Source of the DNA: Basidiobolus meristosporus CBS 931.73
Taxonomy: Eukaryota; Basidiobolomycota; Basidiobolomycetes; Basidiobolales; Basidiobolaceae
DNA: 64,000 nucleotides
Direction of reading: 5' to 3'
NCBI GenBank assembly: GCA_002104905.1
Contig: MCFE01000227.1
Coordinates: forward strand, 58,436-122,435
How positions within the stretch are numbered: position 1 is the first letter of the stretch; every line of letters starts with the position of its first letter. The notes below the pieces were generated by a model, which was not told the DNA's origin, searched no databases, and worked only from the letters and a program-made list of their open reading frames with translations. The translations under genes and the position numbers were made by a program. Positions 32,300 through 41,517 of the stretch are shown here, one piece after another.

Positions 32300-34048
32300 A
32301 TGTTCTCCGCCAACTGCCTTTTGTTAGTTCTGTCCAGTGCGCTTCTTGCATCCAGCTTGGTCGTGGAGAGAGGATACGTCCCCCCAGGTGGATTGAATTA
32401 CTGCCAGGATTTGTTATCCCATCTGAATACCCGTTACCACGCGAACCTCGGGCTCGACCTGTGCGAGGGTCGTCCCGGTGGAGATGGGGGTAGCGACGAG
32501 GCAGATCTGTACGATCCAGCTGATCTGTTGTGTGATGCCTTGGTGGCCAAAGTTCGGGCCCTCGGGGTGAAGGTCGACGCGAATGTGTGTATTGGAGGAT
32601 TGAAGAAACGTGGCGATGATTACGACGAGGAGGAGAGTGAGCGCAGATGTCGCGGCATCGTGGCCAGACTCAAGTTGCTGAAGGTCCGGGCGAACGCGAA
32701 CGTATGCCTCGGGAAGAAGTTGGAAAAGGGAGTGCTGAGCAACGGGCACGATGATGACGACGATTACTCCAAGTGGTCATGCGAGGATCTTGTCCGCGTT
32801 GGTCGCCTTCTTGGGATCAAGGTTGACGCCAAGGTGTGTCTTGGTCCGATACTAGGTAGCAACGATGGCTTGGTGTCAATCCTTCCAGAGAATGGTCATG
32901 GTGGCGATAATGGCGACTACAATGAGTGTGACGATATCGTGGCCCGCCTGCGCCTACTTGGGCTCAAGGTGGACGCCAATGTCTGCCTTGGAGTGAAAGG
33001 GGCCACTGACTGGTCCAAGAGAGATGCTGACAAGTGGTCATGCGATGACATTGTTGCACGCGCCAAGGTGCTTGGCCTGATCAAGGCCGATGTCAACGTC
33101 TGCCTGAAGAATGTCCTCGGTGGTGTGCAGCCAAGCAGCGGCAGTGACGGAGACTACGATGAATGTGAAGATATTGTGGCTCGTCTTCGCCTGCTTGGAC
33201 TCAAAGTGGACGCCAACGTCTGCCTTGGAATCAAGGGAGCCAGTGGATGGTCCAAGGGAGATGCCGACAAGTGGTCGTGCGATGACATTGTTGCACGCGC
33301 TAAGGTGCTTGGTCTCATCAAGGCCGACGTCAACATCTGCTTGAAGAACGTCCTCGGCGGTGGACGGCCAAGTGGCAGCGATGGAGAACACAACGAGTGC
33401 GATGACATCGTGGTTCGTCTCCGCCTGCTTGGTCTCAAAGTGGATGCCAATGTCTGCCTTGGGGTGAAGGGAGCCAGTGACTGGTCCAAGGGAGATGCTG
33501 ACAAGTGGTCGTGCGATGACATTGTTGCACGCGCCAAGGTGCTTGGTCTCATCAAGGCCGACGTCAACATCTGCTTGAAGAATGTCATCGGTGGTGGCCG
33601 GCCAGTTGGTGGTAATGATGGAGAGCACAGCGAGTGCGATGACATTGTAGTACGCCTTCGACTTCTTGGACTGAAGGTAGATGCCAACGTCTGTCTCGGA
33701 ATCAAGGGAACCGGAGATTGGAGCAAGTCACGTATCGAGAACTCCAAGTGTGAGGACATCGTCGCACATGCCAAAGTGCTCGGGATCATCAAGGCTGATG
33801 TAAACGTGTGCCTAAACAACGCCAGCCGCCCAGACCAAATTGCCGAACACTTCAACGAATGTGATACCATCGTGGCCAGACTTCGCGTACTCGGTATCCC
33901 TGTCGCCGCCAACATCTGCCTCAACATCAAGGTCGACGGCAAGCTCACCAAAGAGGAGATCGACAACATGAAGTGCGAGGAGATCACCGCTCACGCCAAA
34001 GCCCTTCACATCCTGAAGGCGGATGTCGAGGTGTGCCTTGTAAAATAG
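32300..34048 (+). CDS. Secreted cysteine-pair repeat protein, 14 modules (unrecognised family)
   Basis: This encodes 582 aa from ATG 32300 with the same signal peptide and leader as the divergent copy, then 14 C-x18/19-C modules. Modules 1-4 are individually distinct. Modules 5-14 are five x18/x19 pairs, the first three to four nearly identical at DNA level, which indicates recent internal expansion. The last pair (C-D-T-I-V-A-R-L-R-V-L-G-I... and C-E-E-I-T-A-H-A-K-A-L...) resembles modules 5-6 of the 355-aa paralogue at 41518, so it is probably the ancestral end. There are 28 module cysteines and one in the signal peptide. No anchor, catalytic motif or dibasic processing pattern is evident. 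Downstream is the convergent aconitase gene. Function unknown. Confidence 0.87.
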   Translation: MFSANCLLLVLSSALLASSLVVERGYVPPGGLNYCQDLLSHLNTRYHANLGLDLCEGRPGGDGGSDEADLYDPADLLCDALVAKVRALGVKVDANVCIGGLKKRGDDYDEEESERRCRGIVARLKLLKVRANANVCLGKKLEKGVLSNGHDDDDDYSKWSCEDLVRVGRLLGIKVDAKVCLGPILGSNDGLVSILPENGHGGDNGDYNECDDIVARLRLLGLKVDANVCLGVKGATDWSKRDADKWSCDDIVARAKVLGLIKADVNVCLKNVLGGVQPSSGSDGDYDECEDIVARLRLLGLKVDANVCLGIKGASGWSKGDADKWSCDDIVARAKVLGLIKADVNICLKNVLGGGRPSGSDGEHNECDDIVVRLRLLGLKVDANVCLGVKGASDWSKGDADKWSCDDIVARAKVLGLIKADVNICLKNVIGGGRPVGGNDGEHSECDDIVVRLRLLGLKVDANVCLGIKGTGDWSKSRIENSKCEDIVAHAKVLGIIKADVNVCLNNASRPDQIAEHFNECDTIVARLRVLGIPVAANICLNIKVDGKLTKEEIDNMKCEEITAHAKALHILKADVEVCLVK

Positions 34049-34615
34049 ATGGGCCACCCAGCGCCCAGTCGATATCCTCCCTGGAAGGAAGCATATTCAG
34101 GGAGGGAGCAGGAATGTTTGCGATATAGCGAAACAATTTTACCACCTTCTTGTGATTTTGATTTTACTCGAATAGAACTTTCAAACTCATAAGATACCAT
34201 ACCAATAAAGGGCGAAGTTATCGTACACGAAGTGCCGCACCATCTCTTCATCCTAACCATACTCCCAAGGTGGCTTTTGTTATGTGGAATCTTGATAACC
34301 ATATACGTTGAGGCTATGGAGGGCTTAGGTTCCAATGTGATGGCCATTCCTGTCTGTGCAGTGCTACAGGTATCATCGATGGGGACTGTGAAACGAGAGA
34401 GCCCTGATGTGTCTTTCATGAAAGTGGTTTATTTTTGGTACTTCCTACGAATCCATGAAAAGAGATGGGGGAAAATCCGAGGGAGAGTATGCATGATGAA
34501 GATGATGTGAAGTGAATGTCATGAAGCGGAGCAATGTTTGAAGCGGAATTTACAGTGGATATGTTTCATTAAGCGTTGGAAAATCAGTACCTAAACATTC
34601 TCCTGGGTTTGATGC
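34049..34615. other. Convergent intergenic region
   Basis: Lies between the stop of the 582-aa gene and the aconitase stop. An AATAAA-type polyadenylation signal (ccaataaagg) at about 34202-34209 would serve the forward gene. No gene is seen. Confidence 0.5.
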
Positions 34616-37104
34616 TTAGTTGTTAGCTTCAGCCATCTTGTTCAATGCAGAACCGGCCTTGAACCACTCGATTTGGTTCTCGTTGAAGGTGTGGTTGACG
34701 GGGATCTCGATCTTCTCGCCGGACTCGCGGGTGACGCGAAGGGTCAATGGCTTGCCGGGGGTGAAGGTGGTGAGACCGACGATGGACACCTTGTCGGAGG
34801 GCTTGATCTTCTCGTAGTCAGCGGGGTCAGCGAAGGTCAAGGGAAGAACACCTTGCTTCTTCAAGTTGGTCTCGTGAATACGAGCGAAGGACTTGGTAAT
34901 GACGGCGATACCACCCAAGTGACGAACTTCGAGGGCGGCGTGCTCGCGGGAAGAACCTTCACCGTAGTTCTCGTCACCGACGACGACCCAGCTGATGCCC
35001 TTGGCCTTGTAGTCTCTGGCAACGGCGGGAACGGCTCCGAATTCACCGGTCAAGACGTTCTTGATGTTGTTGGCTTCTCCGTTCTCGGAGTTAATGGCAC
35101 CGATCAACATGTTGTTAGAGATGTTGTCCAAGTGACCACGGTACTTGAGCCAGGGACCGGCCATAGAGATGTGATCAGTGGTGCACTTGCCCTTGACCTT
35201 GATCAAGACGGGAAGATCTTCGGCGTCCTGGCCGTTCCACTTGGCGAAAGGCTCAAGGATTTGAAGTCTGTTACTCTCGGGGGATACCTCAACCTTGACG
35301 GTGGAGCGGTCCTCAGGGGGGGCTTGGTAGGTGTTCTCACCAGCGTCGTAACCGCGAGGGGGAAGTTCGGCACCGTGGGGAGGAGTGAACTTGAACTTCT
35401 TGCCGTCGGCACCAGTAAGCTCATCAGTGATGGGGTTGAAGCAAAGGTCACCGGCGAAGGACATGGCAGTGACGAGCTCAGGGGAAGCAACGAAAGCGTG
35501 GGTGGCAGGGTTACCGTCGTTACGTCCGGTGAAGTTTCTGTTGTAGGAGGTGATGATGGAGTTCTTGTCACCCTTCTTGATGTCTTGACGATCCCATTGA
35601 CCGATGCAAGGACCGCAGGCGTTGGCGAGAACGACACCACCGGCCTTGTCGAAGACCTCCATTTGTCCGTCACGCTCGATGGTGGCACGGATTTGCTCGG
35701 AACCAGGGGTGATGGTGAACTTGGACTTGACTTGGAGTCCGTGGTCAAGAGCCTCTTGGGCAAGGGAGGCGGAGCGGGACATATCTTCATAGGAAGAGTT
35801 GGTGCAGGAGCCGATGAGACCGACCTTCAATTCACTGGGCCAGTTGTTCTTCTTGACGGTTTCGGCGAACTTGCTCAAGGGAGTGGCAAGATCGGGAGTG
35901 AAGGGTCCGTTGATGTGTGGCTCCAATTCGGAAAGGTTGATCTCGATGACGTGATCGTATTTGGCACCCTCATCAGCACGGAGGTTGTGGGCGAACTCCT
36001 CAGAAGACTTGGCGATGTGAGGACGGCTGGTGGCACGGAGGTAGTCACCCATACGCTTGTTGAAGGGGAACACGGAGGTAGTGGCACCGATTTCGGCACC
36101 CATGTTACAGATGGTAGCCATACCAGTGCAAGACAAGCTCTCAACACCAGGGCCGAAGTATTCGACAATAGCACCAGTTCCTCCCTTGACGGTCAAGATA
36201 CCAGCAACCTTCAAGATGACATCCTTGGCGGAGGTCCAACCGCTGATTTGGCCGGTGAGCTTAACACCAATGACCTTGGGGCACTTGAGTTCCCATGGGA
36301 TGTCGGCCATGACGTCAACAGCATCGGCACCACCAACACCGATAGCGCACATACCCAAACCACCAGCGTTGGGGGTATGGGAGTCAGTACCGATCATGAG
36401 ACCACCGGGGAAAGCATAGTTCTCGAGGATGATTTGATGGATAATGCCGGATCCTGGCTTCCAGAAACCAAGACCGTACTTGGCGGTGGCGCTGGCCAAG
36501 AAGTCGTAGACTTCCTTGTTGATGTCCTTGGCCCTGGCCAAATCCTTGGGGCCACCCAACTGAGCCTCGATCAAGTGATCGCAGTGAACGGTGGAGGGGA
36601 CGGCAACTGTGGGAAGACCAGCGGAGATGAATTGAAGAAGAGCCATTTGGGCGGTGGCATCTTGGCAAGCAACACGATCAGGTCTGAGCTTGAGGTAGGA
36701 GGAACCACGCTCGATGTCTTGGTTCTTGGCATCGTCCAAGTGACCGTAGATAATCTTCTCAGCAAGAGTAAGGGGATGGTTCAAACTGTAGAGCAACCGT
36801 TAGTACGAATGTAGCAGGGATCCAGTTCAACCAGGGTACTTACCGATCTCTGATGATGGCCAAGTTGTCCTCAATTCTTTGGTAGTTGATGTACTTGTCC
36901 TTCTCCAAGTTGGAGATGGACACCTTTTGAGGAGCAACACCACCGGTAGCGGTAGCTAAGCCTCTGGCAGAGACTGCCTTGCGTACAATAGGAGAGAAGT
37001 TCTACAGGAGAAAAATCGGCGGTGGTTAGACTCGGGGGGTATGCAACAGAGAGGAGGCATTGAATTGAACATACTCTAGAAGCACGACTGAAAGTAGACA
37101 TCAT
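34616..37104 (-). CDS. ACO1: Aconitate hydratase, mitochondrial (three exons)
   Basis: Exons on the reverse strand are 37075-37104, 36844-37001 and 34616-36785, giving 785 aa; both introns are GT-AG (73 and 58 nt). The N-terminus ([12 protein letters not shown]...A-R-G-L-A-T) is rich in Arg/Ser and lacks acidic residues, as in a mitochondrial targeting peptide. Conserved aconitase blocks are present: D-S-H-T-P-N-A-G-G, the three 4Fe-4S cysteines in G-S-C-T-N-S-S and [15 protein letters not shown], and the swivel-domain G-S-S-R-E-H-A. It isomerises citrate to isocitrate in the TCA cycle. The length matches fungal mitochondrial aconitases. Codon use is strongly biased, typical of a highly expressed gene, and leaves a long stop-free frame on the opposite strand. 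It sits between members of the secreted repeat family without an obvious functional tie. Confidence 0.97.
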
Positions 37105-37197
37105 CTTCGTTGGATGATGAAAGAGAAGCAGACAGGGTTGTCGGAAATGAGTGTGGGGTGTGGCTATTTGTAGGTTTTTCGAGATGCTTTCGTTCCA

Positions 37198-37202
37198 CCA
37201 AT
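37198..37202 (+). promoter_or_regulatory. CCAAT box upstream of aconitase
   Basis: CCAAT (in ccaccaatcag) lies 94 bp upstream of the aconitase ATG, read on the opposite strand. In fungi the HAP/CCAAT-binding complex often controls TCA-cycle and respiratory genes. Its use here is an inference from position. Confidence 0.4.
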
Positions 37203-37598
37203 CAGCAGATCGTTGGAAAAATTTTAAATCCTCATTATCTATGGATAAGACCGATTGATACCCGGGTAAAATAGCATCAACTCAACCATCGTCACGCGGC
37301 ACGGTAACGTCGCTCTAAAGAGCAGATAAACCTGATTGTCAACATACGTACTACAATACCCAATGGCATATTTCTGGTGTGAATGCACAGGGATTCTGCC
37401 GTCCGTGGCTACAGGATTGTCATTCCACTGAGCCAGTTGTGATTAACTTGTGCGCCCCGAAGGTCAGCTGCAGCAGGTATATTATTCACCTTCAAATTCG
37501 GGTCATTTAGCGAGGTGGTGTCTGGCAAGTGAATGCACGTGCTGACGAAAACGAAATTTCGATTACTTAATAGCCAGTGTTGACACACACCTCAAAAC

Positions 37599-37635
37599 GG
37601 AAGGGGTTAAGAAAAATTAGCACTTAACCCCTTCC
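37599..37635. repeat. 13-bp perfect inverted repeat
   Basis: The arm ggaaggggttaag (37599-37611) pairs with cttaaccccttcc (37623-37635) around an 11-base loop. It could be a paired protein-binding site or an RNA hairpin. It is too far from the flanking genes to assign. Confidence 0.55.
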
Positions 37636-38495
37636 TATTCGGATGCTGGAGCAGCGAGCCAATCAACAGCCTCCAAACCGGATGCCCATTTCCATCAAAA
37701 TGCTCTGTTTCTCCGCGCCTTAATAGGTTAAATATATATTGTATCCAGAGTCACAGGATGGTAATACCTAACGAATCCTAGTGGCTTTGAGCATTCCCCT
37801 CCCCCAAAACCACGCCACCTTCCCCCAGAAAATTCTGCTTGCATTATTTTCCACTCACCCACCCATGCTTGCTTTCATGCCCGCTAGGCCAGCGCCGAAA
37901 GTCTGGTAGAGAGTAGTGAAGTGTGTCGGATGTGACGTACCGTTATTTGATGATTTCCATTTGGCACTGTGAGAATGGATGCTCGGATAAATTCGTCTGA
38001 CACTTATTTCATCGGTGCCCCATAAATTTCACTACATTACGTCGGGATATGGTCTCGGGCTTCTAATTTGACAGCTCATTTATTGAGGCCCAACTGTCAA
38101 ATCTGTCACCGTAATCGGCTTTCGATTTGGTTTGACCACATTATTCGCTTTCCGAGACTCGGCTTTCGTTCTTTTCTATGCGCCGATTCTACGTCGACCG
38201 ATGTTGGGCTTTCCTCTGCTCCTTAGTGGTTGGTACCACTAGGATACTCTGTTGAGCCCTCTTTCGGTAGTGTAACATGTAGTTGCTTTATTGGATACCG
38301 TTGAGCCCGGATTCGCTTTCTCTGTCCTTTTGTTCGGCTAAATCAATTGCGCTTAGCCTCCATTTATTTTTTACCAACCGCGACCGTAGGAAGATTCATG
38401 GAATTACGTATTTCTGTATCATTGTGCGTATCTTTATTCAGGGTGTTTATCTTTATCCAAGGTATGCTAGCTATACACCGGTAACTCGGGCATCT

Positions 38496-39326
38496 TTAAG
38501 TGAATACAACTGGTTTGTCCATGCATGCCACACGCTTGATTGGTACCTGATGCTCCTCAAGTTTGCTTGCCACTTTGTTGCACAATTCTGGATCACCACG
38601 ACCAGTTGCTTTCGAAGCGTCGAGCGAGTCGCTCTCTCCGACGCATCTCCAGGTCTGTGGCGAGAATCCTTCCGCAGTTAGTACCTGCTTGACAAGGTCG
38701 CACTTATTGATGGTCTTGGTGACCTTGTCTGTAGGATCAGCACGCTTTCTGAATTCTCTTCTCGCTTTTGTCCGCTTCTCGCAGACATTTCGATCGATTC
38801 GCACCCCCAGAATGTTCAATTGCCGAATTAGTCCATTGCAGTCATATTGTGATAGGTCATCTTCTGGGGCGTGAGTGCCACCTAGCAAAGGCTTGACCGG
38901 GTCGAGGGCGACACTGACACACACACTTACCAAGGGCTTGTGCGTGTATTGCTGAAGTCTTTGGATGATGTCTTCACACCGGTCCTTGTACTTGCCCTTC
39001 ACCTCGTCGAGAGTGCCGACACCATTCTTGTCTACCGAACAGACATGTTCATCAACAAGGACATCTCGCTCTCGAAGATCCTTCAGAAGTTCGTGGCAAC
39101 CAAGACTGCTTGGGTCGGGTAATTCAGTCTCCCCAGCACTGCTGTCAGGAATGTTGAGGCATTTCTCCAGGGGAAGCTCGGCTTTGTACCGAGTGTTGAG
39201 GTGAGACACCAGATCCTGGCAGTAGTTCAACCCGACTGGGGGAGTGTACCCTCTCTCCACTACGTAGCCCGAGGCTAGAAGAGCACTGGACAATACGAAC
39301 AACAGGTTGTTGATTGAAAGCGTCAT
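38496..39326 (-). CDS. Secreted cysteine-pair repeat protein, 6 modules (copy A)
   Basis: This encodes 276 aa from ATG 39326 (M-T-L-S-I-N-N-L-L-F-V-L); the frame opens earlier only with a GTG. The signal peptide (about 1-20) is followed by V-V-E-R-G-Y-T-P-P-V-G and six modules, the first C-x20-C, the rest C-x18-C. Module openings are C-Q-D-L, C-H-E-L, C-E-D-I, C-N-G-L, C-D-L-V and C-N-K-V. All 12 cysteines are module boundaries. The modules are more diverged from each other than in the 509/582-aa proteins, so this is probably an older form. It ends M-D-K-P-V-V-F-T. It is one of a tandem pair with the gene at 40226. Function unknown; secretion is predicted from the N-terminus only. Confidence 0.85.
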   Translation of the reverse strand: MTLSINNLLFVLSSALLASGYVVERGYTPPVGLNYCQDLVSHLNTRYKAELPLEKCLNIPDSSAGETELPDPSSLGCHELLKDLRERDVLVDEHVCSVDKNGVGTLDEVKGKYKDRCEDIIQRLQQYTHKPLVSVCVSVALDPVKPLLGGTHAPEDDLSQYDCNGLIRQLNILGVRIDRNVCEKRTKARREFRKRADPTDKVTKTINKCDLVKQVLTAEGFSPQTWRCVGESDSLDASKATGRGDPELCNKVASKLEEHQVPIKRVACMDKPVVFT

Positions 39327-39391
39327 GGCAGCACTCGACACAATGAAGAGAAGGATACTGAAGGCACGAATGATGTTGACGATGCTGTGGC

Positions 39392-39401
39392 TGGCTATTT
39401 A
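39392..39401 (-). promoter_or_regulatory. TATA box of copy A
   Basis: On the reverse strand this reads gtataaatag, about 70 bp upstream of ATG 39326. The same run occurs at the same distance before copy B. Confidence 0.55.
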
Positions 39402-39609
39402 TACAGTCCATCGGTCTGTTTATGCGGAAGACTTATCTCAGTCACCACATGGAAGTTGGTAACAATGGGAGCTTATCGAAATCACCGAAGGATCAATGAA
39501 GGCATGACGTCATCAGCAACTCCTTTTTTCCAGTTGTAATGTAGGTACGAAGATGCCTCGATGGCCCCTGGCTTATTCTAGCTTTAGCTGGCCATAGAGT
39601 CAATGCATT

Positions 39610-40176
39610 GCTAGGACTGACTTCAGGAGGTTCTAATATTATCCTCACGAATACAGCGCTCAGACTTGAAGATGCAGCATGTAACTAGTTCATTGAATGG
39701 GATTCCTGGTTGGGGTTGCGAAAGGTTGGTAACGCTTTTCATTGGCTATGGTCAATTTTTGGTTTAAGTTCGTGCGCATTATAGAATATATGTGATTTGA
39801 ACGGAGGTGACCGTCATAGCCTACCACCGTCGATCATTCAATATTCTGGAATACAAACCGACTACCGTCGCAGTGATCACTATTCAGCATCAAGTGTGCA
39901 TTACCATTGATGGTGTCGGAGTGTCTTCTCGTCATCAGCCAAATGAAATGAATAGCTTGAATCAATACCACCCCACTACAACTGACCTCTGGGCTGTTTC
40001 ATGAAGGCCCTTTCCTAGTACGGGAATCTTAGTAGGGAAAATATAGATTTCTGCTTGGATTTTGATTTCAAGCAAACAGGGGTTATGTGCAACACCACAA
40101 ACTCCTTTCTCAAGAGGAATGCCACGGATATGCAATGGGTGGGTTATTGGGCAAATGTTGGTGAGAGTTTATTGGG
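39610..40176. other. Spacer between tandem copies
   Basis: Single-copy sequence between the two 1.16-kb duplicated units. No gene is supported; a 65-codon forward frame at 39807 is not convincing. Confidence 0.45.
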
Positions 40177-40225
40177 TTATCTTTATCCAAGGTATGCTAG
40201 CTATACACCGGTAACTCGGGCATCT

Positions 40226-41056
40226 CTAAGTGAACACAACTGGCTTGTCCATGCATGCTACACGCTTGATTGGCACCTGATGCTTTTCAAGCTTACTCTT
40301 CATGCTATTGCACAATCCTTGATCACCACGACCAGTTGCTTTCGAAGCGTCGAACGAGTCGCTCTCTCCGACACACCTCCAGGTCTGTGGTGAGAATCCT
40401 TCAGCGGTCAGTGCTTGCTTGACAAGATCGCACTTATTGGCAGTCCCAGGTGCTTTGTTTGTAGGGTCAGCGCGCTTTCTGAATTCTCTTCTCGCTTTTG
40501 TCCGCTTCTCGCAGACATTTCGATCGATTCGCACCCCCAGAATGTTCAATTGCCGAATTAGTCCATTGCAGTCATATTGTGATAGGTCATCTTCTGGGGC
40601 GTGAGTGCCACCTAGCAAAGGCTTGACCGGGTCGAGGGCGACACTGACACACACACTTACCAAGGGCTTGTGCGTGTATTGCTGAAGTCTTTGGATGATG
40701 TCTTCACACCGGTCCTTGTACTTGCCCTTCACCTCGTCAAGAGTGCCGACATCATTCTTGTCTACCGAACAGACATGTTCATCAACAAGGACATCTCGCT
40801 CTCGAAGACCCTTCAGAAGTTCGTGGCAACCAAGACTGCTTGGGTCGGGTAATTCAGTCTCCCCAGCACTGCTGTCAGGAATGTTGAGGCATTTCTCCAG
40901 GGGAAGCTCGGCTTTGTACCGAGTGTTGAGGTGAGACACCAGATCCTGGCAGTAGTTCAATCCGACTGGGGGAGTGTACCCTCTCTCCACTACGTAGCCC
41001 GAGGCTAGAAGAGCACTGGACAATACGAACAACAGGTTGTTGATTGAAAGCGTCAT
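40226..41056 (-). CDS. Secreted cysteine-pair repeat protein, 6 modules (copy B)
   Basis: This encodes 276 aa from ATG 41056 and is a tandem paralogue of the gene at 38496. Residues 1 to about 195 differ at only a few positions, including the signal peptide and modules 1-4. The last two modules have changed more: N-K-A-P-G-T-A-N-K-C replaces D-K-V-T-K-T-I-N-K-C, and C-N-S-M-K-S-K-L-E-K-H replaces C-N-K-V-A-S-K-L-E-E-H. The cysteine framework is fully kept, so both copies are probably functional. This pattern fits either recent duplication with faster change in the C-terminal part or gene conversion of the 5' part. Confidence 0.85.
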   Translation of the reverse strand: MTLSINNLLFVLSSALLASGYVVERGYTPPVGLNYCQDLVSHLNTRYKAELPLEKCLNIPDSSAGETELPDPSSLGCHELLKGLRERDVLVDEHVCSVDKNDVGTLDEVKGKYKDRCEDIIQRLQQYTHKPLVSVCVSVALDPVKPLLGGTHAPEDDLSQYDCNGLIRQLNILGVRIDRNVCEKRTKARREFRKRADPTNKAPGTANKCDLVKQALTAEGFSPQTWRCVGESDSFDASKATGRGDQGLCNSMKSKLEKHQVPIKRVACMDKPVVFT

Positions 41057-41121
41057 GGCAGCACTCGACACAATGAAGAGAAGGATACTGAAGGCACGAA
41101 TGATGTTGACGATGCTGTGGC

Positions 41122-41131
41122 TGGCTATTTA
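41122..41131 (-). promoter_or_regulatory. TATA box of copy B
   Basis: Reverse-strand gtataaatag about 70 bp upstream of ATG 41056, matching copy A. Confidence 0.55.
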
Positions 41132-41356
41132 TACAGTCCATCGGTCTGTTTATGCGGAAGACTTATCTCAGTCACCACAATGGAAGTTGGCAACAATGGG
41201 AGCTTATCGAAATCACCGAAGGATCAATGAAGGCATGACATCATGAGCAACTCCTTTATTTCCGGTTGCAATGCAAGTAAGATGCATCGATGGCCCCTGG
41301 CTTATTCTAGTTTGAGCTGGCCATAGAGAACGAATGCATTATTTAGGAATCAATAT

Positions 41357-41383
41357 CACACACACACACACACACACACACAC
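41357..41383. repeat. (CA)n microsatellite
   Basis: About 13 uninterrupted CA units, followed by an AT-rich stretch with tatatatata. It lies between copy B's upstream region and the 3' end of the 355-aa gene. Confidence 0.95.
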
Positions 41384-41517
41384 CTATATGATATAATCTC
41401 TATAAAACATGTGTATATATATATTGCAGAATATGTCTAGTTTATTCAAAAGGTTGGGAATAGGCTGGAGTGTATGTTGGAATGTATGCTGGTATAAAGC
41501 ATAGGAAAACTTGATAC

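Larger units (their letters stand above)
29690..33640. repeat. Large inverted duplication carrying two divergent genes
   Basis: The sequence from 31409 leftwards into the 509-aa gene is repeated in reverse from 32093 rightwards into the 582-aa gene. It covers promoter, signal peptide and the first ten modules. By eye only scattered substitutions separate the arms. After module 10 the copies diverge (K-N-T-L-R-G-G-R-L against K-N-V-I-G-G-G-R-P). The spacer is 683 bp. Confidence 0.8.
37105..38446. other. Intergenic region with hairpins
   Basis: About 1.3 kb between the aconitase start and the 3' side of the next gene, with no supported gene. It holds a 13-bp perfect hairpin at 37599-37635 and a smaller 9-bp inverted repeat (atttgacag/ctgtcaaat, 38066-38102). 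Confidence 0.5.
38447..41342. repeat. Tandem gene duplication, period about 1730 bp
   Basis: Unit 1 (38447-39610) and unit 2 (40177-41342) are direct repeats that include the 3' flank, gene, TATA box and about 280 bp of upstream sequence. Identity is very high over the promoter and the first two thirds of the coding region and lower in the last 80 codons. Confidence 0.85.

Noticed and set aside
29661-33987. Open frames antisense to the repeat proteins (up to 277 codons)
   Set aside because: They follow the repeat period of the real genes and lack their own start context and signal peptide.
29666-34048. Kex2-processed repeat peptides (KEP-type precursor)
   Set aside because: The modules are not separated by regular Lys-Arg sites; linkers are Gly/Ser/Asp-rich instead.
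34673-36814. A 713-codon open frame on the forward strand over aconitase
   Set aside because: It is the antisense shadow of a strongly codon-biased gene; the composition is Gly/Asp/Val-rich and no domain is present, while the reverse strand encodes a complete aconitase.
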